DNA of 64,000 bases from Adineta vaga (taxonomy: Eukaryota; Rotifera): assembly GCA_021613535.1 (NCBI GenBank), contig CP075493.1, positions 11,842,001-11,906,000 of the forward strand, written 5' to 3'. The notes below the pieces were generated by a model that was not told the DNA's origin, searched no databases, and saw only the letters and a program-made list of their open reading frames with translations. Shown in pieces: positions 11,609-25,016 of the stretch (position 1 is its first letter; each line of letters begins with the position of its first letter). A program made the position numbers and the translations under genes.

Positions 11609-13354
11609 TATTTCTTAGTTCAAATACTCGTGCTGAGTCGTTTTATACGTTAACTCAGCAATGTGCAGTTTAATGATGATGATGACATTAAAGCTATAAA
11701 AAACGGTCATATGATCAAAGTCAGCTGAATAAAAATGGAATGTAATCCAGAAAATAATTAATAAAATAAGATCCTTAGATATATAATCCATCACATGAAT
11801 CTTTTATATTTAGAATCTATAGCATGTCTTGTGTTGTGATCAAGTGACTTATCAAGCTGATTAGTTGAGTTAATTACAAAGCATTCTTAAGTGAAAATCT
11901 GTTTCGAACATAGGCACGAATGATAAGAAAATGAGAAAAATTTAATTAATTTGACGTCAAAACCATCTAAATAAATTCTCATAATTAATAAATAGACGAA
12001 GAAAAAAATGATAAAGAAGATTCGTTTCGTTCAAATATATTCTATCTCATGAAACCTAACAAAGAAAAAAAACTTGTGATAAATAATTAGCTGAGACAGC
12101 AGTGTGCCATGTCATATAGGATAGAAAATCCAAGACTAATTGTATTGTCAGTTTTTGATTTGTTCCATGGAATTGATTGATAAATATGCTGTTTTATGTT
12201 TAAGAACACGATTAATAGAATGCTGTTGAACTATTGTGCTTCATAATGATTCAATTCGTTTCGTCGGATAACAAGTAATTAAACAACGAAATAATCGATA
12301 ACATGTTGACTATTTGGAAAGAAAATAAATATACCACAGTACATATGGCAGTATAGAGAAGGATTGAACTTATTGCAATCTATTGACTATGAAATATAAA
12401 TAAATGTTTTTCTATAGACGCCCATAATAATGGATATAATTATTGAGAGTACAATGTAATTTCGGATCAAAAAACAAATATATTTATATGATAAGATCAT
12501 AATTTGATGAAATTCAAAAAATTTTCTATTCAAATCGGAGAATTATTGATTCAATGAATCGATCCGAAGATAATCATTTAACATCGAATGACTACTAACT
12601 ATGATAAAATCTGTCAGGATGAGAGTGTCACTTAACAGAAAACACACATCCTCAAAAGTCGCACTCGTTGAATTATGATTTGGAAGTACGTCAGTGTCTT
12701 ATATGCCTATACAACTTATCCAAACATAGAGTTAGGATGCTTGGATTGTTCTAGAACAGATTATAACATTTGTTTATCAAGTGACCTTAAATTCGGAGCA
12801 TTCATCCTTTCTTCTCATATATTTTATCAACAATTATCGTCAAAATCAAAATGTTACGAGCGCGAGTTGGATAGAGCCTTCAATGCCTATCATATAATGA
12901 TCGATGTATGTGCTTTCAACTTGTTCTTATTTTCATGTAAGAAACGAAAAAATAAGACAATATTGCATCAGACCTTTTTCATATTGTTTTTGTCGATCAA
13001 TTGTGATGCACTTAAAATGTTAAGAACTATTGCGATATAGTATGAAACTCAGTACTGAATGATATATCTTATCAGATATCCTACATAAAAGTGACGCAAA
13101 CAATTTTTAAAAGATCATCTTGACCTTTTATAATAACGCATACTTCGAATTTAGGATCTATGTATAATTTATAATTCTTTCTGTAGGTAATGGAAAGAAT
13201 GTATTTTCTTCGTTTACTGTACTAGTTCAAGCATAAATTTTGTGTTCTGTATTTTGATTCCTTCGAGTTCGATCGTATATTTAACTGATAATTCTGATGA
13301 AGGTTTATCTCGAATCACTGTTTCAAGAAAGATTTCAGATGCGTAGAGATTGAT
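11609..13354. other. Gene-poor intergenic region
   Basis: No gene is supported. A 121-codon plus-strand frame at 12675-13040 lacks domains, splice partners and normal codon texture, and is treated as chance. This stretch should hold the divergent promoters of the ATPase and of whatever precedes PARP. Confidence 0.45.
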
Positions 13355-13495
13355 ATGATGGACGTGAAGAGTATTGGTGGAAAGTGTGGTTCATGTTGTA
13401 GTATGTATTGTGAAAATGATGTTTGCGCACGTTTTCCTGTTCTTGATAATCTTAAAGATCGTTTTAATTGTGAAAGATGCTCTTTAGTTTAGAAA
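13355..13495 (+). other. Small cysteine-rich open frame (46 codons), possibly a gene remnant
   Basis: Starting MMDVKSIGGKCGSCC, it has eight cysteines, including CGSCC and CERC pairs that look like a zinc-binding knuckle. The frame stays sensible for a few codons past the TAG (KKAKYDRDNYRC), hinting that it is a remnant of a longer zinc-finger protein. No family is assigned. Confidence 0.2.
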
Positions 13496-13994
13496 AAAGC
13501 TAAATATGATCGTGATAATTATCGTTGTGACCTATCTAACTTTTACATCTTCATTTTTGTTGCGTAGCTAGCTTTATATCTCTATATTTTTTCACATTTG
13601 ATCACATGAATTCCGCACGAAGTTAACGATATAACTTTGTTCTCATTGAATATGTATTTATACGAGAGATAAAATACAGATGTCGCAAGTAAATAATACC
13701 CAACTAGTTTTCATTTTTTTTATTAATATTTTCTTATTCGATTGAAAGAAAAAACTGATTTTGTTAAGTTATCTCATCATTTAGTGAATAAGTAATTCAC
13801 ATCTCTTGAATTGAAAGCTTTTGATACCATTGGTCTACGCAATTTAACCATATGCGTGAGTGTGTCAACCTATGTGTCATGTAATTTCAACATTTCACTT
13901 CAACAATTTATAAACTGAAAAGCATGGCGTTCTCTGCAGTTGTTGTTGTTCTTCTTTTATTTGAAGTTGCATCACAAGAAAGTAAGACTGAAAT

Positions 13995-16900
13995 ATGTCG
14001 GATCCAACTTCTTCATTTAAAGTTGAATATGCTAAATCTGATCGATCAAAATGCAAAAGTTGTCATTCAACAATTGCTAAAGATAATTTTCGTTTTGCCA
14101 TTATGGTTCAATCATCAAATTTTGATGGCAAAGTCTGTTAAAAAGAACGGGAAAAAAAAGACTAGAAATAAGAAGAAAATTTGATTTTCTTAGGTTCCTA
14201 CTTGGTATCATACCGATTGCTTTTTTCAAAAAGTCAAATTAATTGATGTAAAAATTATCAAAGGTTTCGATTATTTACGTTGGGAAGATCAAGATAAAAT
14301 TCGTGATCTTATTCAACAAAATTCAACGAAATTATCAAGTAAGTCCAACTGCCGAAAATTCTTTCGACTTGAATTTTTTAAATATCGAAGATGAAAATGA
14401 TCCGGATGAAACATTTACTGTTGAATATGCAAAATCCAATCGAAGTCGATGTCATGGTTGTGATTCATCTATTGATAAAGATACTTTACGTTTATCGAGA
14501 AAGAATTTTACAAGCAGAAGAGCACGACGTTATGGACCTGTGGATGAATGGTATCATGTTGATTGTTTTAATCAAATGAAAACAGATTTAGCATTTGTCG
14601 GTACTGCTGAATCGTTCGTATTGTATTTTGTGTAAGATTGATTTGAGATTTGTTCGATTTTCTTAAGATTTTCCGGTTTTGCTGATCTGAATAATGGTGA
14701 TCAAAAAGAATTGAGAGATAAATTTGGAACATCAACAACTTCAAAACGTAAACGAAGAGGAGCACAGAGAAATGATGATTCAACAAAAGCAAAACAGGCG
14801 AAAGTTGATGAAACAGATGATTCCGAAGATACACGTGGTCGAAAAGAACAATGTGAACTCTTATGGAATTATAAAGATAATTTACGTAACGACGTTCCAA
14901 ATCATATTTTAAAAGAATTATTAGAATTTAATGGACAAAAGATCATTTCTGGAGAATCAAATGTAATTTCATTGATGTCAATTTTCAATATACGAAAGTA
15001 TTCTTATTTTAGTTAATTGATGCTGTCACTGATTGTATGGCATTTGGAGCACTTGAACCATGTTCGGATTGTACTGGTCTGCTTGTTTTCAAGTAGATTA
15101 TTCTTATTTTCTTTTCAAAGCGAATATTTCTCTTTTGAATTCGATATTTAGTTATACTAATTATCGTTGTACAGGAAATCTTACTGAATGGACAAAATGT
15201 TCATATTCAACACAATTACCGAAACGAAAACCCTTTGAAATTCCTGATCATATTAAAGAGAAATATTCCATCTTGTAAATTTTGATTTTTATAGTAAAAC
15301 AATTTCCTTCTATATTCCTATATTTATAGTGAAAATTACAAATATACAAAACAAGATCGAATACTGACACAGATTGCCAAAAAATTACCGTTAAAGAATG
15401 AAATTCAAGAGTATAAATAAACTTGAGATTTTTCATTTCAAACTGTTCATCTTTAGACCGAATTATGATTCAAAAATACCTTTGAATGGTTATTCTATTG
15501 GATTAGTTGGTCGTTTATCGAAAAAGCCAAGTACATTAGAAAAACGAATCAAACAATTAGGTGGGACCGTAGTCCATAATCTTGATAAACAAACTATGGA
15601 TGTTATCATTAGTACACAAGGTAGATATTCTTTTGAATGATTTTTCTTAATTCTTGTTAGATTAAATAGATGAAATCAATAAAGGAACGATGAAAATTCA
15701 ATATGCACAAAAATATGATATTCATATTGTTCCGGAAGAGTTTTTAGATGAAGTTCAGAATGATCGACCATCGATTGTTATGGATAAAATCAAAATCTCA
15801 TCATGGGGTGTGTTACCACATATTCGAAAACAAAGAAAACGAATTAAAAAACAATCATCAACTACGTCAAAATCTTTTGGTAAGTTTATTTATATGAATT
15901 ATTTCAATCAGTTCATTCAAATCTTTCTCATAGGCCGATGAAAGGATTTACAGCAGAAAAAGTAACGATGAAATTAAAAGATGGTGCCGCTGTTGATCCA
16001 GATTCAGGTATAAAGATCTTCTTCATCTAAGTAAAAGTTATGTGTGCGTTTTATAGCCTTGGAAGAAACATGTCATGTATTAAAAAATCGTGAAACAGGT
16101 GATTTATATACTGCAGTACTTGGTATGGTCGATATAACACGTGGTACAAATTCTTATTATAAAATTCAATTACTTGAAAATGATAATGGCAAACCATGGT
16201 TTCTATTTCGAGCATGATAAGTTTTATTTTTCTTTGATAAATCTCGTTGATCTATGAGATTTCTTTTTATTTTTCGCTTATGCAAGGGTCGCACAGGGAC
16301 AACATTTGGCGGTACAAGAGTCGACGAACATGACACTAAATCAAAAGCGATTGATGCTTTTCATAAAACATTCTTCGATAAAACAGGCAATCAATGGACA
16401 GATCGTGGTTCATTTAAAAAAATAGCAAATAAATTATATCCATTAGAAATTGATTATAATAATGATGATATTGAGAAATTTTCCAATGATACTGACTCAA
16501 AAGTTCGATCAAATCTTCCACAATCTGTACAAGATTTAATTGGTCTTATATTTAACGTTGAATCAATGGAAAAAACCCTATTATCATTTGAAATTGATTT
16601 AACGAAAATGCCTTTAGGGAAACTTTCAAAAAATCAATTAAATATGGCTTATAAAGTTCTTACAGAATTACAAACATTAATCACCAATGGTTCAACAAAT
16701 AAAAATTTGATTATCGATGCTAATAATCGCTTTTATACATTAATTCCACATGATTTTGGTTTGAAAAAACCGATTATTCTCAATGATATTGAGTCAATAC
16801 AATCAAAAACACAAATGATTGACAATTTACTTCAAATTGAACTTGCTTATTCCATGTTAAAACGATCAAAAGATGATGAAAATGAACATCCAATTGATGT

Positions 16901-17748
16901 ACATTATAAAAAATTACAAACTCTTATTGAACCAATCGATAAAACGACAGATGAATTTCAAAGAATTGAACAATATATGATAAATACTCATGCATCAACA
17001 CATAATCAATATAAATTGAAACTAAATGAATTATTTCGAATTGTGCGCGAAGCAGAAAATGATCAATTGGAAAAATGGAATCAACTTTCCAATCATCAAC
17101 TATTATGGCATGGTTCGCGAACGACAAATTTTGTTGGAATACTTAGTCAAGGATTACGTATAGCTCCACCAGAAGCACCAATGGTTAGTGAGAAAAAAAT
17201 ATCTAATTCAATTTTCATCTATTGCAAATTTGAATATTTTAGACAGGATATATGTTTGGTAAAGGTGTTTATTTTGCTGATATGGTTTCAAAAAGTGGTT
17301 AGTTGATTCTCTTTTCTTTTTTTATGTAAAGAATATTTTTTTTTGTTGATTTTATTAAAGCGAATTATTGTTTTGCAAAAAGAGAATCACCAGAAGGATT
17401 GATGCTTTTATGTGAAGTTGCTCTTGGTAAGATACATGAATGTTATCATGCAACAAAATTTTCTGCAGATACATTACCAAATGGAACACAATCAACCAAA
17501 GGCTGTGGACAAACTATTCCTGATCCAAAACGTACGTTTTTTTCTGCCTTATTTAACTTCTAATCGATTGCTCTTTTTTTGCTTTAGAAAATTATTATAC
17601 AGAGGATGGAATACTCGTACCAATGGGTCGTGGTGTCAATGGAAATATCGCACATAGTTCATTATTATACAATGAATATATTGTCTATAATACGGATCAA
17701 ATTCAAATTAAATATCTCTTACGCGTAGAATTTCAATTCGAAGATTAA
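13995..17748 (+). CDS. PARP1: Poly(ADP-ribose) polymerase 1-like protein
   Basis: Fifteen short exons rebuild a near-complete PARP1. Zinc finger 1 ([14 protein letters not shown], from the ATG at 13995) is followed by zinc finger 2 ([14 protein letters not shown]) and the third zinc domain ([12 protein letters not shown]...[11 protein letters not shown]). Next come a BRCT domain (exon 15457-15620), a WGR domain, the helical regulatory domain, and the ART catalytic domain with H of LLWHGSR, Y of GVYFADM and E of LLYNEYIVY. It would synthesise poly(ADP-ribose) at DNA breaks in the nucleus. Two lesions are seen. The reading frame slips by one base at the start of the exon at 15934. At 16215-16217 the Trp of WGR is TGA, and the expected GTAAGT donor reads ATAAGT. 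Downstream exons are intact: 16287-17183, 17243-17297, 17361-17531 and 17588-17748. AATAAA is at 17799. Confidence 0.85.
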
Positions 17749-17822
17749 TAACTATTTTTCATTTATTTTCTTTTTTGATCAACAGACATAATGATTTCAA
17801 TAAAAAAACAATAAAGATTCGA

Positions 17823-19246
17823 CTAATTAACAATTATACTACCATATGCTTTTTTGTCTTCATGTTGATCGAGTAGTTTTTTCTGATCTTCATTGCGTCT
17901 TTTATAGATTACTTTCGAAAGGCAAACCATTATAATACAGATACCAATGACTATCAATACGAGTAGATTCATAAGTTTATATCGATTAGGTGCAAGGAAA
18001 AGAAGAATGAGACCGGAAACATTATTCCATTGATTGATTGCTAATGCTGATATCGATTCAGGTAACGGAAACATCAGTTCAGCCAGAGCTTCGTAAGCCA
18101 ATGGTGATGATGCTCCTTGGAAAAGACCAGCAAGTGCGATCGAGAAGCCAATCGAGAGAGGAGTTGATGAAAGAAGAGGTTTGTCATAAAATAATGTATG
18201 AACAGAAAGTTCAAACCAGATGATCGATAGAAAACAACCAATAAGTGACAAAATCATAGTATTTTAAGTGAATGTTGGAAGCGACGCATGTCAGCAAGAG
18301 CACCTAGACAGAAGCCGCCAACAATACCAGCAAGAATCGAACTAAAACCAAACCATCCTGCTTGCTCTTCGGTATAATTTTCAGGTGCGAGGATAACGTC
18401 ATATAAGCCTGTCCATGTACTAAATGTACCTGTTGTCAAACCGCCAACAATGGAAAGAAGCATAAATGATGGTGTGATCATACATTGCCAGAGATCTTTC
18501 GCAAAACGTTGTAGAAAGCTCGAGTTCTTCTTGTTATCGAATGAATAAGAAGTAAGACGTTCAGCAGCGGGTGACGGTGGTGTTGGTGGATATGATGGAA
18601 AATAAGCCAGAACTAAAACACAAGCCAAAAGAGCAAGACCTGAATGAATATAAAGAAGACGAGGAACATGTTCAGGCGTATCTACTATATATGGACTAAT
18701 AAAAAAACCAACAGCAGCACCCAAATTATTGATCGTTATTGCAAATGTTGTTGCACGTGTTCGCTCATTCGGACCGAACCATATACAAGATACTTGTGAT
18801 ACGGACACTTGTACAAGAGGAGCACAGGCTGCATTGAGAATTTGACCAGCATGTAGAAATGGTACTGCAATCGAACTGAATTGAGGACTTGCTGCAGAAC
18901 TGATTATTGATGGAATAATGCGTAATAGACAAGCTACAAGAGAAACACCAGCAAAGAGTATCATAGAAAGTCGAAGTCCGTGCTGTTTGTTTAGTAGAAG
19001 ATATGCTATAGGAAAAGTTGGTATACAAATGATATTTCCCCAATTTAAGAGAAGATCAATTGACGCTTCCGTAGTATTGTAATAGATTTCGGCATTTCTA
19101 GCTATGGGAGAAAATGTTAGCCAAAAAAGACATTGATTGAAAGCAAGAAAACCGAAAATAGATATGATATAGAATCGACGTCGATACAAATGATAAATCG
19201 ATGATGAACTTGATAATAAACTAACTGTTGTATCCAAATCAGACAT
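17823..19246 (-). CDS. Major facilitator transporter, SLC49 (DIRC2/FLVCR)-like
   Basis: A single exon encodes about 474 residues with twelve hydrophobic segments. The N-terminal half resembles SLC49-type carriers: WLTFSPIARNAEIYY, then WGNIICIPTFPIAYLL, and a cytoplasmic WFGPNERTRATTFA signature of the ERxxAT type after TM4. A proline-rich loop follows TM6. Halves one and two are in different frames. The break is near 18256-18260 (after QHSLKIL), where one missing T would rejoin them. The known family moves heme, haem precursors or small cofactors across plasma or lysosomal membranes; the substrate here is not deducible. It converges with the PARP gene, with 74 bases between the stop codons. 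Confidence 0.7.
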
Positions 19247-19729
19247 CCTTTAAATGCACTAAAGATCTTTCAAACATGTGATATAATATAGTGTACTTTT
19301 ATCTCTTCAAATGCAAAATAACAGAAGAAATGATCCAAAGGTAAGAGATAGAGAACATTCACACTCATACCTCCGATATTGTTATTTAGAAAAATAAATA
19401 AACAACTAAAATAAATAAAAGAAAAATAATTGAATGTGTAAAACTAAAATATTCTGATACCCAATTGCTGGTTCGATGTAATGAAACAGTCTTTGTCGTA
19501 CTATATCTGTTAGTTTTATTATGTATTCGATGTCTTTTTTTCTCATAAAATACACACGCAACTTTCTTTTGTGCGATACAAATGATATATAAGATGAAGA
19601 AAGAAGTATAAGCAAAAATATAAAAAGTAAAATTCGATATTTAACATCGATGTTGACGTGTATGGAGAAAAAGAGAAAACGTCTATGTTCTGTTTTACAT
19701 GCACATCAAATTCTATTTATAATTGAAAT
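19247..19729. other. Spacer between SLC22-like and SLC49-like genes
   Basis: No gene seen. It carries the 5' flank of the SLC49-like gene and the 3' flank of the SLC22-like gene. Confidence 0.4.
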
Positions 19730-21498
19730 CTAAGATTTATTCTCAACATTGTCTTCGTTTTGAAATGCACCATTTGCTTTTTGTTTTTCATCTCTTCTTT
19801 CATCGTCTTCTTCTTCTTCTTCTTCGTCATCTCCTTCCTCATCCTGAAACGAGCGATTACGAGTTTCTGGTAATGTCGCAATTACACAAGCTAAAACTAC
19901 AGCTAAACCGGCGTAAACATAATTTGTAATTGATTTATATTTTTCTCCAACTGCAGTATCAATAATTGGTGCTAACATTGAACCAAAACTACCAACAAAT
20001 ACAAATATTGCATTCGCTAAACCACGCATATATGTGGGGAAAAGTTCAGGAACAAAAAGCCATGAAACTGAAACAGCTGCGCTAACACCAAATTTTCCTA
20101 CTTGAGAAATCACAGTGGCTACAACCGGATAAAGTCCCGTTACAAATGGAATTGCTAAAACAGCACCGGACGTTAATAATACAAACATAATCAAGGAATA
20201 TTTTCTTCCTAGAAATGTAATAATACACAGACCAGCTGCTAAATATCCGAGACCTTCTACACCAGCTCCAATAATAAAATTTGTATAAGGACTAATTGCT
20301 TCACTTTTTTGACCTAAGTCATATGAAATCGTCGTATATAATAACATTGTTACAAATTCGATGCAGCCACACATAAACAATCTTGGTATCAAACGTAAAA
20401 TTCGAATTATTTTCTTTTTTGGTTTTTTCTTTTGTGTTGCTGCTACTTCGAGACGAGATTCTTCAACTAATTGCGTAAACATTGGATACCATTCACTTTC
20501 TTCTCGACGATTCGTTTTAGCAATTTTCCGTAAACAAACTTCTAATTCATCATATTTCTTTCGAATAAATAACCAATATGGTGATTCCGGAAGACAAAAC
20601 AGATATGGTACAGTTATAGCAAAATAAATACTCATAAACCATTTCAAATTCAACCAATTACGTGCTGCATATGCAAAACCAGTAAACATGATTTCTCCTA
20701 CTGTATAGGCAACCATAGAAACACCACCAGCAAAACTTGTATGTGAAGATGAAGTTAATTCCATAAGAAGAAGAAAAACAATACCATATGGATCAATACC
20801 AGATACAGCTTGATTGATCATCAGAAGAACGATTCTGAAAAGAAAAGAGATCACCATGAAATGTACCAATGATATCTGTATCTAAATTTACTTCATATTG
20901 ACACTCATATTGACAAATTGAAGTAATACTTGAGTAATAGCAGTCACAATATAAAGTCCCAAACTTAGCACTTGTAGAATTCGTCTTCGTCCGATTTTAT
21001 CACTGATTGGTCCAGTAATTAGTACGGTGAATCTATTCAATAATGATAATATTTATTTTGAAATAAATCGAAAAAGAAAAACATAAATAGTATTCCTTAC
21101 GTTCCAATTTCATATATAGTTGACATCCATGTTTTTCTTATTGCATTATCACATATAAATTTTGCTTCCTCTGTAAATGTTTTTCCATAAACACTTCGAT
21201 CAAAGACAAAATCTTGACATTCAGATCCATTGGTATATTTACAACTCGATGAAGACATAAGAAAAGTATCTATTAATTGTTGATGAGTAGAATTTGATGA
21301 ATAATATTGATTATCATTGGGCCAAACATCAGACGGAAGTCGACAACGAAAATCGGGTTCGGCAAGACCGAAAACATAATAGAATCCGGCCATACCACTG
21401 CTGAAATTCAGTAAACATAATAAACTAAAATGTATTAGTTGATATCGACCAAAATCTCCACAGCGTCTTAACACATTTTCTAAGGATACTTCATCCAT
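19730..21498 (-). CDS. SLC22-like organic ion transporter
   Basis: Three exons (21498-21101, 21032-20892, 20834-19730) join in frame to about 547 residues. The layout is that of the organic cation/anion transporter branch of the MFS. There is an N-terminal LENVLRRCGDFGRYQ amphipathic segment, TM1, and a large glycosylatable extracellular loop with paired cysteines. This is followed by the conserved YDRSxxxxTFxxEAxxxC-type region (FDRSVYGKTFTEEAKFIC), GPISDKIGRRR after TM2, and LPESPYWL after TM6. The C-tail is very acidic (a run of Glu/Asp). No lesions are seen. It should be a plasma-membrane carrier for organic ions. It is a paralogue of the gene at 30535-32338, which shares the same N-terminal motif and the first intron after the second membrane segment. 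Confidence 0.85.
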
Positions 21499-24400
21499 AG
21501 TAACAAGTATTCTTTTAGAGATTTACAACTTTGAGTAATTAAATAATAGTAGTTGTACTTTTTTGATTTTAGTATTATATGAACTTGACCTTTTTTTGAA
21601 TCTTCTATATATATATATATGTCATTATTTCAATCTTTGTTAAATCCTTATTCAACATGATTTTACATTATCTAGCTGACATGTTTTATTAAGAAAGATC
21701 AGTTCCTCATGTTAAATCCCTTGTTGTTCTCTTTACTTTTTCAGTAATGAATATTATATTTTTTCAATATTTACTCGTGGCTTTATTCTCAAGATTAGTG
21801 TATCAATGTTGACGTCAATGAAAACTAGAACGAACGTATCTGCACTTGAAAATTCTTTCAATATTTAAATAAAAACAATCGTAGCGTACTAGATTTCTTT
21901 ATAATAATTAAAATATGAATGAATCTATGCCTGTCTCTTACTATTCAACGAATAATATTCAAATAGTCAAATAAAGTTTAAAGATTACTTTGTTTACCGT
22001 GTTTGATAAACTCATACTTAATTCACTTACATCTATCTTCAGAATCAAATGAAAAGATCATTAGTCATTCCAATAATCGAACTAAACGATAGATTCTGAT
22101 ATATTTGTTGTATTAAAATCGAAATAAGTCATATCAATCAAATCAATACTAGTTTTAGTTGGTAATCATTCAGTCTAATATAATATATTATTGTCCTGTA
22201 CCTTGAAGTGATCAGATATGTTTTTCAAAAAGCTCGACCATATTGGAATTATCCCATTGATAACTTCCAACTTTGAATGTTGGCCAATCGAATTTATATT
22301 TGTTTCTAGCATTTCCTACTAATCATAACGATGGTACTAACCCTTAAAACGCCATTTTTTCAATTCATGTGTATCAACATGGATGGTAAGATTAAAAGAT
22401 GACATAGGTTGGAAATAAGCCATTCATGAATATCATGTACTATTTTTCTCTATTTGAAAAAGCACGGATTAACGTATCTATGAATTTCCATAATGTGTAC
22501 ATCGTCTTCTTAAAGTACATCGAAGCTCAGATAATACACTTAGACAAATCTATCGGCAAGCAAAAATCTTCAAGGTATAAGTGGGTGTTTACAGGTTTCA
22601 ACGAATATGGCTGTTTAAATAGTGAAAATTTTGAGTGTTGGTGCGAGCAAGAGCCTGAATGGAGCGTGTGAGGATACGAATGTATGATCACTTCCACTTA
22701 TCGGACACATCTACATTTTCATACAAAACGTCACGCACATACTTGCTTATTGTTAATGATAGAAAATAGGATGCTGTATTTTCTTAAATAAATTAGCGTT
22801 ATATCGGTCGGATGATTGTGACTGGTGAGAAAATATTGACAGACATTTACATCGCTATTTTATTGTTTGATTATTCTCAAGAAACAGATTTATAATTATT
22901 TCTTGATTTTAATTGAAAAAGTAAAAGTTGTCTTCTAGGTCAAACAACTTGATATGTTAATATGTGATTTTTCGGCTCATATGATAATTTATCTTTTATC
23001 AACTTCATAAAAGGTGAAAATAATAAATATACAATTCAATAGTTACTTCACTTATCACAGAATACTACTATATAGAAATGTATTTTCTCTTGACTTCACT
23101 TATTATTTCTTCGATTAGTGCAATTCTAATAACCGAAATTCATCAATTTACATTCTTCCACTCCAACTCTTCTTGTGCTTTTCTTGGAAATGTGAGCATG
23201 TCGAAACGTCAAGGTAAATTGATTTTGACATAATTGACTTTTGGTAGACTCGATTATTTCTTGTGTTAATCAAGTTATGTATATTATATTATTTGTAGCG
23301 ATTAGTTGACACATAGAATTGATACAAAACGATGTTGTATGCATAGAAGTTGAGTGTAGATGAATAGGCAATTATGACTTGGTTCAGAAGTGAGTATGAC
23401 ATTCACTTTCTAACATAATTCTTTGAATGGTTTGCCTATAACGAGTAAGGATTTATAAAATACTTATCTAGTTCAATTATTTTTGAATTTCAATATACTT
23501 CTGATGATATTCTGACAAGAGTAGACAAAAGATTCTTAAAACTTTTGAGATCAGTTATAGTTAATAATGAATAGATAGGCAATCGAAGTATATATGATTA
23601 GTTTCGTTCTGTTCTGTGTTAATCGATAACATAACTATATGTGTACTGTTTATACTTCTATATTTTTTGTTATTTTCTCTCATGATGTCCGATGCATCCA
23701 TATAACCAAACTCTACTTCTCAGATGAAATACACTAAAATACAAACTAAGTCGACATTCGTGATGTCATCTTTTTCTTACATTGCATGTATATAATTATC
23801 TCTAGAATCATTTTTGGGTAGCTCATTTATCTAACTCTGATCTTATAAATTATGAGTGATAATCCTCGTCTTTATACACTTTCGGAAACAAAAATCATTG
23901 AAATCAGAAGTGCATTAAGAGTATGATACGAATACGTTCTGAAAATAGGTGTTGTTTAGATGTGCTTTAACCAATAGCGATGGTATTATGTTTAAATGAT
24001 GAACTCATCCATCCTTGGAAAGCTCATTTTGTCAGATATGTAAGCGAGAGTATTCAATAATATAGTAAGCAACTTAAATGATAAGTATTTTTTGATAAAA
24101 TGTTTTTTTTAAACTGTTTTCACTAATATAGTTTCGTTGACAAATTTTGAAATTGGTTGACTGGTCAAATAAAATGTTTATATGAGAGTGGAACAGTGTA
24201 ACGTTCTCATACTGGAATACATTCTATACCTATGATATGCACCCAATCTCATGATTTCTTCTAGTCTTCCCCTATCATTTCTCATTCATGAACTGCATTA
24301 TATTCTTCACTGATCCATTTTCATTACATATATTGTCTGATCTTATTCATAGATCATATGTTGTTTTGAGAATAATATTTCACAAGCACAAACATATATC

Positions 24401-25016
24401 GAAGAATAGACGAATAACAAAACAAATGATTCGACGCATGATAAGTATTTGTACTGTATCACACGATGAATTAATATATAATGCTTGGATCATATTTTAA
24501 TATGATAGAACCATAATTTTTTCTCTTATGTATCTTAAAGGAACACTACCTTCATTGATTTTGAAAAAGATATTGATAAGACTCAGACAATGAAAGTTCT
24601 TCATCGCATAAGGTCTACTGTATTCAGTACAGACTTTCAAATTATACGATCGTTAATGAATATATGTTGCAAAAAGTGGTAGTGCTAACGTACGATAAAG
24701 AATGAGACTAGAAAACAAAAACTGATTAAATGATTGAATCTTCGAATCGTGGAAAGAACATCACTTTATATAAAAAAAAGAGCTAGAGCAAAGGCAGAAG
24801 ATTAATCATGGATGTGACAGTACATCACTTTATCATTGATTGTCTCGAATAGTTTCATTAGTTTGTACGTTGGATGACCTTATGCACTATAACTGATCTC
24901 CCTCTTTCAATATTCTCTGCTATATAAATGTGTGATGAAAAAACGGCAAAGTAACCAATTTTATTGCAAAGATATTATGTTTCTTCTTGCATACTCTCCA
25001 AAGAAAGACTTGTTAA
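21499..25016. other. 3.5-kb gene-poor stretch
   Basis: Frames at 22426-22671 and 24288-24500 are short, isolated and featureless. No spliced gene, repeat family or transposon core could be assembled by eye. The only simple structure is a TA microsatellite at its left edge. Confidence 0.4.
21606..21620. repeat. (TA)n microsatellite
   Basis: An uninterrupted TA run of about seven units, 108 bases upstream of the SLC22-like start codon (21498, minus strand). Confidence 0.85.

Noticed and set aside
12675-13040. A 121-codon plus-strand open frame
   Set aside because: No domain, no splice partners, unusual composition and no supporting promoter; chance frame in a gene-poor spacer.
22426-22671. 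An 81-codon plus-strand frame
   Set aside because: No family, no splicing signals that extend it, and located in a long featureless stretch.
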